9,369 nt of DNA from Eubacteriales bacterium. GTDB taxonomy: Bacteria; Bacillota; Clostridia; Oscillospirales; Acutalibacteraceae. The position numbers and the translations under genes were made by a program. Shown one piece after another: positions 1-6,153 of this stretch. Below the pieces are notes generated by a model. It did not search any database and was not told the origin of the DNA. It worked only from the letters and a program-made list of their open reading frames with translations. The first letter of the stretch is position 1. Every line of letters begins with the position of its first letter. The stretch covers positions 1 to 9,369 of the forward strand of contig JAUMXP010000057.1 in assembly GCA_030529125.1 (NCBI GenBank), in the 5' to 3' direction.

Positions 1-328
1 TTACACCCAGCGTGTCAGCAGCTCTATCTAGAGTTTTAGCGAATTTTACGATTTTCTGTGTCTGACAAACTGACGCAAGCATCGAGATAGGAGTAACCGC
101 GATTCTCTTGTTGATAATCGGGATACCGTATTCTTTGGAGATGTCTTCGCCTGTTTTGACAAGGTCTTTAGCGTATCTGCAGATTTTGTCGTAAACCTTG
201 TCGCATGCCTTGTCTATATCTGAGTCGATACAATCAAGAAGTGAGATACCCATAGTTACAGTACGAACGTCCAGATGCTCATTCTCAATCATATTTATGG
301 TTTCGAGTATGTCTTTAGTTTCAATCAT
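1..328 (-). CDS. UPF0210 (DUF711, 'PFL family') protein, N-terminal part, cut by left edge
   Basis: Only the first 109 codons are present; the reading frame is open to base 1 and family members are about 450 residues long. The translation begins MIETKDILETINMIENEHLD and continues with VRTVTMGISLLDC (about residues 21-33) and EYGIPIINKRIAVTPIS (about 66-82), which I recognise as the conserved N-terminus of the UPF0210/DUF711 family. The family is often labelled 'PFL family' for a distant resemblance to pyruvate formate-lyase/glycyl-radical folds, but no reaction is established to my knowledge. The ATG at 328 is preceded by AAGGAG (336-341) with 7-nt spacing. It lies 15 nt after the stop of the ACT-domain gene, so the two are almost certainly one transcript from the promoter at 650-678. 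Family assignment is firm; function is unknown. Confidence 0.9.
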   Translation of the reverse strand, partial: MIETKDILETINMIENEHLDVRTVTMGISLLDCIDSDIDKACDKVYDKICRYAKDLVKTGEDISKEYGIPIINKRIAVTPISMLASVCQTQKIVKFAKTLDRAADTLGV

Positions 329-343
329 GTTAAGTCTCCTTAA

Positions 344-613
344 TCAGATTTTGTGCATTGAATTGAAGATGTCTTCGTGCATTACGTGAACTTTAACGCC
401 CATTTCTTCGCCAACTTCGTCGAGCTTTCTTGTAAGTTCGTCGAATGGTACTTTAGAGTCCTTGATGTCAGCGAGCATAATCATAGCGAACAAGTCCTGC
501 ATAACGCTTTGAGTTACTTCGATGATGTTGATTCCCTGCTGAGCACAAGCAGAAGAAACTTTAGCTAAAATACCTACAGTGTCTTTACCTAAAACAGTGA
601 TAACAGCTTTCAT
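344..613 (-). CDS. ACT domain-containing protein (UPF0237 family)
   Basis: An 89-residue protein consisting of essentially one ACT domain. The start MKAVITVLGKDTVGILAKVS shows the typical first strand, then the G-K-D-x-x-G-I-x-A turn and helix; residues 28-50 (INIIEVTQSVM... MIMLADI) give the next two strands. The C-terminal part (53-84) is a helix followed by the last strand and 'HVMHEDIFNSMHKI'. ACT domains usually bind amino acids or other small ligands and regulate a partner enzyme; the GcvR-like UPF0237 subgroup is normally encoded just upstream of a UPF0210 gene, as here, so it may regulate or bind that partner (inference). The start is supported by GGAGG 7 nt upstream (621-625) and by the promoter at 650-678. 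Length is typical for the family. Confidence 0.93.
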   Translation of the reverse strand: MKAVITVLGKDTVGILAKVSSACAQQGINIIEVTQSVMQDLFAMIMLADIKDSKVPFDELTRKLDEVGEEMGVKVHVMHEDIFNSMHKI

Positions 614-649
614 AAAAAACCTCCAAAATGTTTATAAAATACACAAAAT

Positions 650-678
650 ATTATACTCCTCAAATTACAAAAAGTAAA
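650..678 (-). promoter_or_regulatory. Promoter of the ACT-UPF0210 operon
   Basis: Reading the minus strand, TTTACT (673-678) is followed after exactly 17 nt by a perfect TATAAT (650-655). The predicted transcript start is near 643, about 30 nt before the ATG at 613, with GGAGG in between. This fits a housekeeping sigma-A promoter. The surrounding 630-740 region is very AT-rich. Confidence 0.75.
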
Positions 679-739
679 GAAAACAATGCACAATATATAT
701 TAGTATTTATCTTATTTTTTATATATATTTAAGAATAAA

Positions 740-862
740 ATTATAACCACCAGTTAAACGGGTGGTTTGCCATACCTCTGTAAGGGACTATTATAGGCTC
801 AACCACTAGGGTGCTGAATTGTGATATTGCATTACTTACACTACAACCTGTAAACGGTCAAA
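740..862. other. Short hairpin with possible IS200/IS605-type end relic
   Basis: The arms AACCACC (745-751) and GGTGGTT (761-767) form a perfect 7-bp stem; inside, GTT (753-755) and AAC (757-759) mirror each other across one base, so the whole 23-bp stretch is nearly palindromic. It has no U-tract directly after the stem and does not border a gene end, so it is a poor terminator. The following ~95 bp (to about 862) carry no ORF and run up to the composite repeat; a TTAC tetranucleotide occurs within 830-840. Subterminal hairpins without terminal inverted repeats are typical of IS200/IS605 elements and their non-autonomous derivatives, and the sequence style resembles such ends, but no transposase gene or second end is visible here. 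The hairpin is seen directly; the IS interpretation is a guess from general appearance. Confidence 0.3.
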
Positions 863-1066
863 AAGCCTTCCCCTTGAGGAAATTCCCCTTATAGGGGAAA
901 TGTCGCATAGCGATAAAAGGGTTGCCGTTCCTGCTAAGGAAAAGGTGCTGAGCTCCTGCGAAGCGGATGAGGTGGAAAGTATTATGCTTTATTTTATTAG
1001 AAACACTTTGTGTTCTACACCTCATCAGTCACCTTTGGCGACAGCTTCCCCTCAAGGGGAAGCCTT
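863..1066. repeat. MITE-like composite interspersed repeat with terminal inverted repeats
   Basis: The left end AAGCCTTCCCCTTGAGG (863-879) and right end CCTCAAGGGGAAGCCTT (1050-1066) are inverted repeats matching at 16 of 17 positions. A second nested pair is GATGAGGTG (966-974) and CACCTCATC (1018-1026), with a central imperfect hairpin at 998-1017. Two further local hairpins are perfect: TTCCCCT/AGGGGAA around 883-899 (3-nt loop) and GCTTCCCC/GGGGAAGC at 1044-1063 (TCAA loop). The left half is longer than the right and seems to hold more than one repeat module (863-879, 883-926, 929-974), as if one element had inserted into another. A further fragment, CTTCCCCTCAG, lies at 1087-1097. Repeats with this CTTCCCCT...AGGGGAAG and GATGAGG style are common between genes in gut clostridia as I recall. 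An open frame at 900-1169 (plus) crosses it but looks accidental. Confidence 0.7.
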
Positions 1067-1127
1067 GTTGTGCCCCGCTAAATTATCTTCCCCTCAGTAT
1101 ATTTTTTGCTTATTTCAACGCTTAAAG

Positions 1128-1164
1128 GCAAAAAAGAAGAAGCGACTGAGAGTAGTCGCTTCTT
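1128..1164 (-). terminator. Rho-independent terminator of the zinc-ribbon/galU operon
   Basis: On the minus strand an 11-bp perfect stem, AAGAAGCGACT paired with AGTCGCTTCTT (1154-1164 and 1137-1147), encloses a 6-nt loop and is followed by C and then a run of Ts (complement of 1129-1135). It lies about 37 bp after the galU stop, the right place to end that transcript. Confidence 0.85.
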
Positions 1165-1201
1165 GCTAATATAGAATTATTTTATTGAATTAAAGCTTGT
1201 A

Positions 1202-2074
1202 TCACAGTTCTTTTGCAAGCTCTTTTATGTATTCTCGAAGTCCTTCTTTGACCTCGTCGTGTGTAAGACCTACGTCGATAGAAGCCTTTAAAATACCGAG
1301 CTTGTTGCCCATGTCGTAACGCTTGCCTGAGTATTCAACGGCGGTCATACCGACAGTAGTAGCTAATTCGCGCATAGCGTCAGTCAGCTGAATCTCACCG
1401 CCGGCACCAGGCTGAGTGTGCTCGAGAATGTCGAAAATCTCAGGAGGGAGTACACAGCGACCCTGCACAGAGAAGAGTGACATAACCTGTTCGTCAGTCT
1501 GTGGCTTTTCTATCATGTCAGTACACTTATATATGTTGTCTTCGATGTGTTCTACTTTGAGCGAGCTGTACTTGTAGATGTCTGTTTGTGCTACTTTCTT
1601 AACACCTAGAACACCCTTGCCGTGCTTGCCGTAAGCATCGATAAGCTCTTTGGTAGCAGGCACATCGCCGATAATAACGTCATCACCGAACAGTACAACG
1701 AACGGCTCATCACCGACAAAGGTCTTAGCTCGTGAAACAGCGTGACCCAGACCTTTAGTTTCAATCTGGCGGATATATGAGATATTAGCCATATTGTGAA
1801 TGTCTTTGATAGAGTTTAGTAAGTCAGTTTTGTTGCCTTTTTCAAGGTTTTCTTCAAGCAGTGGAGTGCGGTCGTAGTGGTCCTCAATGATACCCTTACC
1901 ACGGTTAGTGATAATCAGAATATCAGTGATGCCTGAGTTAACAGCTTCTTCGACGATATACTGGATAGAAGGTTTGTCAACGATAGGGAGCATTTCTTTA
2001 GGCATTGCCTTTGTAGCAGGCAGTACTCTGGTGCCCAGACCAGCTGCAGGGATAACAGCTTTAGTAATTTTCAT
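1202..2074 (-). CDS. galU: UTP--glucose-1-phosphate uridylyltransferase
   Basis: Makes UDP-glucose from UTP and glucose-1-phosphate, the entry point for glycolipid, cell-wall and capsule sugars and for galactose metabolism; cytoplasmic. The 290 residues match the usual bacterial GalU length. Visible motifs: nucleotide-binding loop AAGLGTR (10-16), PKEMLPIVDKP (25-35) with the conserved lysine, FGDD (129-132; metal-binding aspartates), EKP (189-191), GGEIQLTDAM (225-234) and KRYDMGNKLGIL (251-262). The ATG at 2074 is preceded by AAGGAG at 2081-2086, and that site overlaps the TAA stop of the upstream membrane protein (2085-2087), so translation of the two is probably coupled. A strong terminator follows at 1128-1164. 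No anomalies; a related nucleotidyltransferase (e.g. RfbA-type) is unlikely given these motifs. Confidence 0.97.
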   Translation of the reverse strand: MKITKAVIPAAGLGTRVLPATKAMPKEMLPIVDKPSIQYIVEEAVNSGITDILIITNRGKGIIEDHYDRTPLLEENLEKGNKTDLLNSIKDIHNMANISYIRQIETKGLGHAVSRAKTFVGDEPFVVLFGDDVIIGDVPATKELIDAYGKHGKGVLGVKKVAQTDIYKYSSLKVEHIEDNIYKCTDMIEKPQTDEQVMSLFSVQGRCVLPPEIFDILEHTQPGAGGEIQLTDAMRELATTVGMTAVEYSGKRYDMGNKLGILKASIDVGLTHDEVKEGLREYIKELAKEL

Positions 2075-2084
2075 AATGTTCTCC

Positions 2085-3176
2085 TTAGTAAAAATACGCT
2101 GGCAGATATGTCAGAATGACATAAGAGATTAATAGTGATATTGCGATTGATATATTCACACCGCCGCTTTTCTGAAGCTTAGGCTCAAGCTGTGACGGTT
2201 CACTAACATTGTTTTTGATTTTATTGATTTGTTTTTTGCAGTGTTTGAAGTACATTCTGTTAACATTAAAACCGATAATAAGTGCTATGCCTATTAGCGA
2301 GAACTCCAAGAACACACTCAAGAAAAACATGATCATATCATAAGTCCCTAAGTTCCCGATATGATTGAAGATTGCGTTGATGTCGGTCTTTGTATATGCC
2401 TGTGAGATTTTCTCCAGTACACCGCTGCTCTGCAGATAATAGGAGAGATAGGTAGTGAAAATAATGATAGCTACCTGAATTGCTGTGATAAGAGCGCCTA
2501 TCTTGTACATCTTTCTGTACAGCAGGTACGCACCACCGAACAAAGCACCGCAAAAGCTGAATTTGGATCTCGAGATAGATTTGATATTGTTAAAAACTCT
2601 GCAGAAGTACGCTGTGTTCTGTTTTACGTACTTAGCAGCTTCTGATACAGTGACACCGTCACCTAAGTCAGTCTCAGGGTCGATACCGCCTAAAGGGTCG
2701 AATATAACAACATTCTGTCCGTTTGTATATGGTGCGGAGTTCTGGTTGCTAGCCTGATTTCTCGCTGCCTGACCGTATGCAGGACCTGTGCTTTGAGTAT
2801 GATTGTTATTGTTGTTAGTGCTTTCGTGCAGAGCACCACCGCAACGTGAACAGAAGAAAGCACTGCCAGGGTTCTTAGCGCCACAGTGTTTGCAGGCTAT
2901 GATAGAGTAATCCTCGTCGTCAATGTCTGCTGTGTTTTCAGCGTTGTCTGTATTGTCTGATGTATTGTTTGTGTTTGCTTTATATTCATAGGTGCCAAAG
3001 ATAACAGCTTCCTGATAATCGTATCCTTTAGCGTGCTTGTCCTCGTTTACACATCTGCCCAGCGAGTTGTAGCACTCTCTGTGGCTAGGTGTACCACATT
3101 CAGGACATACAACAATATCTTCGTGCGCGTGAAAGTACTTATCGCACACGGGACATTTATGACCAATGTAATCCAT
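2085..3176 (-). CDS. RING-like and zinc-ribbon membrane protein (DUF2628-like C-terminal part)
   Basis: 363 residues, not assignable to a named gene. Residues 1-45 hold a RING/PHD-like cysteine-histidine cluster: C8-x2-C11, H17, C24-x2-C27, H32, C35, C42, as in the 'prokaryotic RING finger' families. Residues 60-92 are a low-complexity Asn/Asp/Thr linker. Residues 95-112 form a classic zinc ribbon (CKHC ... CSRC). After a second Asn/Gln-rich linker (118-155), residues 158-200 are soluble, then 205-247 contain two close hydrophobic segments with the FCGALFGGAYLLYRKMYKIG pattern typical of DUF2628-type proteins, and two more likely membrane helices at about 280-303 and 341-361. There is no signal peptide, so the zinc modules are probably cytoplasmic. 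Start chosen for AGGAG just upstream and the promoter at 3207-3235. It is the first gene of the galU operon (10-nt gap). Function unknown; a sensor or scaffold role is only a guess. Confidence 0.85.
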   Translation of the reverse strand: MDYIGHKCPVCDKYFHAHEDIVVCPECGTPSHRECYNSLGRCVNEDKHAKGYDYQEAVIFGTYEYKANTNNTSDNTDNAENTADIDDEDYSIIACKHCGAKNPGSAFFCSRCGGALHESTNNNNNHTQSTGPAYGQAARNQASNQNSAPYTNGQNVVIFDPLGGIDPETDLGDGVTVSEAAKYVKQNTAYFCRVFNNIKSISRSKFSFCGALFGGAYLLYRKMYKIGALITAIQVAIIIFTTYLSYYLQSSGVLEKISQAYTKTDINAIFNHIGNLGTYDMIMFFLSVFLEFSLIGIALIIGFNVNRMYFKHCKKQINKIKNNVSEPSQLEPKLQKSGGVNISIAISLLISYVILTYLPAYFY

Positions 3177-3206
3177 ATACTGCTCCTACTTTACTAATTT
3201 AAACAT

Positions 3207-3235
3207 ATTATACCAAATAATAAACAAAACTGCAA
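3207..3235 (-). promoter_or_regulatory. Promoter of the zinc-ribbon protein/galU operon
   Basis: On the minus strand TTGCAG (3230-3235), 17 nt, then a perfect TATAAT (3207-3212). The start of transcription would fall near 3200, giving a leader of about 24 nt with AGGAG before the ATG at 3176. The -35 is weak (3 of 6). Confidence 0.6.
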
Positions 3236-3255
3236 CATATTTATTATTTGCTAAC

Positions 3256-3284
3256 TTTACAATTGATAAACAATCGGTTATAAT
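3256..3284 (+). promoter_or_regulatory. Promoter of prfB and the phosphoglycerate mutase gene
   Basis: TTTACA (3256-3261), 17 nt, then a perfect TATAAT (3279-3284); predicted start near 3291 and a leader of about 26 nt. It is back to back with the minus-strand promoter at 3207-3235, so the whole divergent control region is only 140 bp. Confidence 0.75.
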
Positions 3285-3316
3285 TAATCTGAAATAATAG
3301 GCAAAGAGGGATTGTA

Positions 3317-4435
3317 ATGCTTCAATTTGAAGAACTTAAACTTGCGCTCGAGGCGTTAAGACCGGAGATCGATGACCTTAAATCAGCTTTAGGTCTTGAT
3401 GCTATGAGAAGCGAAATAGAACAGCTCGAGAATCGCGCTGCTGAGCCGGGCTTCTGGGACGATATGGAAACATCACAGAAGATACTTCAGCGTACCAGCA
3501 ACTTAAAAGCTAAGGTTGAACAGTACGAAAAGCTCGATATGAAATACGAGGACACTCTCGCACTCATCGAACTTGGTAATGAAGAAGAGGATATGTCTAT
3601 CCTTGAAGAAGCGACAACTGACTTTGAGAGCATCAAGTCAGAGCTTGACAAACAGCGCTTGTCTACATTGCTCACAGGCGAGTATGACACTAACAACGCT
3701 ATCTTGACATTCCACGCAGGCTCAGGCGGTACTGAGGCTCAGGACTGGGCAGAGATGCTGTATCGTATGTACTCTCGCTGGGCTGCTGCTCACGGCTTTA
3801 ATGTTAAAGAAATCGACTACCTCGATGGTGACGAAGCAGGACTCAAAAGTGCTGTGCTCTTAATCGAGGGTGAGAACGCATACGGCTACTTAAAGAGCGA
3901 AGCAGGTGTACACCGACTTGTGCGTGTATCTCCGTTTGACTCTGCCGGCAGACGTCACACAAGCTTTAGTTCCTTAGAAGTTATGCCTGAAATTGATGAC
4001 GACATCAAGGTAGAGATTCCACCAGAAGAAATCAAGATGGATGTTTACCGTGCATCAGGTGCAGGTGGACAGAAAGTCAACAAGACTTCATCTGCTGTTC
4101 GACTCACTCATATCCCTACTGGTATCGTTGTTGCATCTCAGGTAGAACGTTCACAGTACCAGAACCGTGACGTTGCTATGAAGATGCTCATCTCAAAGCT
4201 TGTTGAGATTAAAGAGAGAGAACACCTCGATAAAATAGAAGACATCAAAGGCGTACAGAAGGAAATCACATGGGGTAGCCAGATTCGTTCCTATGTATTC
4301 ATGCCTTATACTTTAGTCAAAGACCACCGTACCAGCTTTGAAACAGGTAATATCAACGCTGTTATGGACGGCGATCTCGACGGCTTTATCAACGCATATC
4401 TCAAAGCTCTCAGTCTGGGTGAACTAGAGGGCTAA
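3317..4435 (+). CDS. prfB: Peptide chain release factor 2
   Basis: Recognises UGA and UAA stop codons in the ribosomal A site and triggers peptide release. 372 residues, the family's normal length. The N-terminal helical region (1-115) contains the RF2-type AAEPGFWDDM (41-50). The stop-codon reading tripeptide SPF is at 205-207 (in RVSPFDSAGRRHTSF), which distinguishes RF2 from RF1 (PxT). The catalytic GGQ is at 250-252 in SGAGGQKVNKTSSAVRL. The start has a modest AGAGGG site 6 nt upstream and an in-frame TGA at 3290-3292 rules out a longer N-terminus within the likely transcript. Unusually, the gene is one uninterrupted frame: around codons 21-28 (LKSALGLD), where many bacteria carry an in-frame UGA and a +1 frameshift, there is no stop. 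The phosphoglycerate mutase gene follows after 21 nt. Confidence 0.97.
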   Translation: MLQFEELKLALEALRPEIDDLKSALGLDAMRSEIEQLENRAAEPGFWDDMETSQKILQRTSNLKAKVEQYEKLDMKYEDTLALIELGNEEEDMSILEEATTDFESIKSELDKQRLSTLLTGEYDTNNAILTFHAGSGGTEAQDWAEMLYRMYSRWAAAHGFNVKEIDYLDGDEAGLKSAVLLIEGENAYGYLKSEAGVHRLVRVSPFDSAGRRHTSFSSLEVMPEIDDDIKVEIPPEEIKMDVYRASGAGGQKVNKTSSAVRLTHIPTGIVVASQVERSQYQNRDVAMKMLISKLVEIKEREHLDKIEDIKGVQKEITWGSQIRSYVFMPYTLVKDHRTSFETGNINAVMDGDLDGFINAYLKALSLGELEG

Positions 4436-4456
4436 TGTTCCATTTCGGAGGTTACT

Positions 4457-5662
4457 ATGAAATATCTTGTTATGCTGTGTGACGGTATGGCAGACGTACC
4501 AAACGCTCAGTTAAATAATAAAACACCAATGCAAAAAGCTTACAAACCATGTATGGACAGCTTAGCGCTTAAGGGCGAAGTAGGTTTAGTTAAGACTGTG
4601 CAGGACGGCATGAAGCCCGGCAGTGATGTAGCTAACCTTGCAGTGCTTGGGTATGATGCTAAGAAGTACTACTCAGGCCGTTCACCGCTAGAAGCTGCGA
4701 GTATCGGCATTGACCTAAAGTCTACAGACGTTACATTCAGGTGTAATCTTGTCACATTATCAGACGAAGCAGAGTATTCGGACAAAACTATGCTCGACTA
4801 CTGCGCTGACGATATATCCTCAGCTGAAGCTAAGGTTTTAATCGAATATATTCAGGAAAACTTAGGTAACGACGAGTTTTCGTACTACCCTGGTGTGTCT
4901 TACAGACATTGTCTTGTGTGGGATAATGGTATTGTAAAGGGACATAACCTAACTCCTCCGCATGACATCACAGACAGACCTATCAAAGAGTATATCCCAC
5001 AGGGTGATAATGTATCAAAACTCTACGATATGATGAAGAAGAGCTACGACCTGCTCAAAGACCACCCTGTAAACCTTGACAGAATCAAGCGTGGCAAACG
5101 TCCTGCTAACTCTATCTGGCTGTGGGGCGAGGGTACTAAACCTGCGCTTGACAGCTTCTACGATAAGTTTAATAAGAAAGGCAGTATGATTTCTGCTGTG
5201 GATCTGCTCAAAGGTATTGCTATCTGCGCTCAGATGAACTCTGTCGATGTTGACGGTGCTACTGGCTATATCGATACTAATTTTGAGGGCAAAGCTCAGG
5301 CTGCTATTAATGAGTTTAAAAACGGACAGGACTTTGTATATATCCATGTCGAAGCTCCTGATGAATGTGGTCACAGAGGAGAAGTAGACAACAAAGTTCG
5401 TTCTATCGAGCTTATTGATGAGAAGATTTTAGCTCCTGTTGTTGAGTTTTTACGTTCTTACGATGATTTTGCGGTGCTTGTTTGCCCTGATCATCCTACA
5501 CCTTTGTGTATCAAAACTCACTCATCAGACCCAGTACCATACTTGATTTATAATAGTACAAAGGAGATAGACGGCGCTGATACTTTCACTGAAGAAACTG
5601 CTACAGAAAGCGGTAATTTCATCGCTGAAGGTTTTACGATGATGTCTTACTTCTTGTCATAA
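4457..5662 (+). CDS. apgM: Cofactor-independent phosphoglycerate mutase, archaeal type
   Basis: Interconverts 3- and 2-phosphoglycerate in glycolysis without 2,3-bisphosphoglycerate, using divalent metals. 401 residues, as expected for the ApgM branch of the alkaline-phosphatase superfamily (the GpmI branch is ~510). Metal and catalytic residues visible: CDGMAD at the N-terminus (D9), the phosphorylated serine in KPGSDVANLAVLGYD (S56), APDECGHRGE (D302, H306) and CPDHPTP (D345, H346), plus H355. Residues 73-100 (SGRSPLEAASIGIDL, FRCNLVTL) are also typical. Start: GGAGG at 4447-4451, 5 nt before the ATG. It is probably cotranscribed with prfB and ends at the terminator 5671-5715. Close relatives have been proposed to act as alternative homoserine kinases when located beside threonine genes; no such neighbours exist here, so the mutase role is preferred. 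Confidence 0.9.
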   Translation: MKYLVMLCDGMADVPNAQLNNKTPMQKAYKPCMDSLALKGEVGLVKTVQDGMKPGSDVANLAVLGYDAKKYYSGRSPLEAASIGIDLKSTDVTFRCNLVTLSDEAEYSDKTMLDYCADDISSAEAKVLIEYIQENLGNDEFSYYPGVSYRHCLVWDNGIVKGHNLTPPHDITDRPIKEYIPQGDNVSKLYDMMKKSYDLLKDHPVNLDRIKRGKRPANSIWLWGEGTKPALDSFYDKFNKKGSMISAVDLLKGIAICAQMNSVDVDGATGYIDTNFEGKAQAAINEFKNGQDFVYIHVEAPDECGHRGEVDNKVRSIELIDEKILAPVVEFLRSYDDFAVLVCPDHPTPLCIKTHSSDPVPYLIYNSTKEIDGADTFTEETATESGNFIAEGFTMMSYFLS

Positions 5663-5669
5663 TACATAT

Positions 5670-5715
5670 AAAAAACCGCTTGTGATTTGTTAGTTTCACA
5701 GGCGGTTTGCTTTTT
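5670..5715. terminator. Bidirectional rho-independent terminator between apgM and the TSCPD gene
   Basis: A 13-bp stem (5673-5685 with 5696-5708, one G-U pair) has a 10-nt loop. On the plus strand it is followed by GC and five Ts (5711-5715), ending the prfB-apgM transcript. On the minus strand it is followed by Ts complementary to the A run 5670-5675, ending the TSCPD gene, which stops at 5745 on that strand. Confidence 0.88.
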
Positions 5716-5744
5716 GAAATATACTTTTGATATATGCTTTTGTG

Positions 5745-5993
5745 TTATGAATTAACTGCTTCTTCAAGCGCTAACGCTAGCTGGTCAGGACACGATGTAC
5801 CACGACCACCGCAGTCTATGCCTTTTAATTTGTCGATTGCATCATAGACGTCCATGCCTTTAACTAAAGCTGACACACCCTGAGTGTTGCCTGAGCAACC
5901 GCCTATGAATTTGCAGTCTACTATAACGTCGTCTTCTATTTCTATCTGTATCATGCGCGAACACACTGAACGCGGAATATATGTGTGTATCAT
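5745..5993 (-). CDS. TSCPD domain-containing protein (TIGR03905-like)
   Basis: A small 82-residue cysteine-rich protein that is essentially one TSCPD domain. The eponymous motif appears as TSCPDQLALAL (66-76). Other cysteines are C11 (RSVCSRMI), C27 and C33 (KFIGGCSGNTQG) and C61 (GIDCGGRGTSC). The same domain forms the C-terminus of many vitamin B12-dependent ribonucleotide reductases, where its cysteines are thought to help metal binding or redox transfer; the free-standing protein has no established function, to my knowledge. Start: GGAGG 7 nt upstream and a near-perfect promoter at 6020-6048. It is monocistronic, bounded by the bidirectional terminator at 5670-5715. No ribonucleotide reductase gene is in the window. 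Confidence 0.9.
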   Translation of the reverse strand: MIHTYIPRSVCSRMIQIEIEDDVIVDCKFIGGCSGNTQGVSALVKGMDVYDAIDKLKGIDCGGRGTSCPDQLALALEEAVNS

Positions 5994-6019
5994 ACTATAC
6001 CTCCGTTTGATTTTAGTTG

Positions 6020-6048
6020 ATTATATTATTATGTTAGTATTTAGTCAA
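6020..6048 (-). promoter_or_regulatory. Promoter of the TSCPD gene
   Basis: On the minus strand TTGACT (6043-6048), 17 nt, perfect TATAAT (6020-6025). This is the closest to consensus of the promoters in the window (11 of 12 positions). The leader would be about 20 nt and contains GGAGG. Confidence 0.8.
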
Positions 6049-6100
6049 GCATAGAAAATTGTAAATTATTCAAAAAACTATAGCACAATGTATTAAAATA

Positions 6101-6109
6101 TGATAAAAT
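6101..6109 (+). promoter_or_regulatory. Possible extended -10 of the dnaD-like/dnaI-like operon
   Basis: TGATAAAAT fits an extended -10 (TG, one base, TAAAAT) about 45 nt before the ATG at 6154. No good -35 is seen 17 nt upstream, so this is a weak call; the operon's promoter must however lie in the 160-bp divergent gap 5994-6153. Confidence 0.35.
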
Positions 6110-6153
6110 ACTCTACACATCGAATTTTTTAGATTTATACGGAAGTTGATACA

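Noticed and set aside
745..767. Terminator for a plus-strand transcript
   Set aside because: Stem is followed by TTTGCC only, without a proper U-tract, and there is no plus-strand gene upstream to terminate.
863..1066. CRISPR array or attachment site
   Set aside because: No regularly spaced direct repeats with unique spacers, no cas or integrase genes nearby; the repeats are inverted, not direct.
900..1169. 89-residue open frame on the plus strand
   Set aside because: It lies across the inverted-repeat element and the galU terminator, has no ribosome binding site, and its sequence has no protein-like features; best explained by the repeat.
5015..5374. 119-residue open frame on the minus strand inside apgM
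   Set aside because: Lies wholly antisense to a clearly conserved gene, with no recognisable motif.
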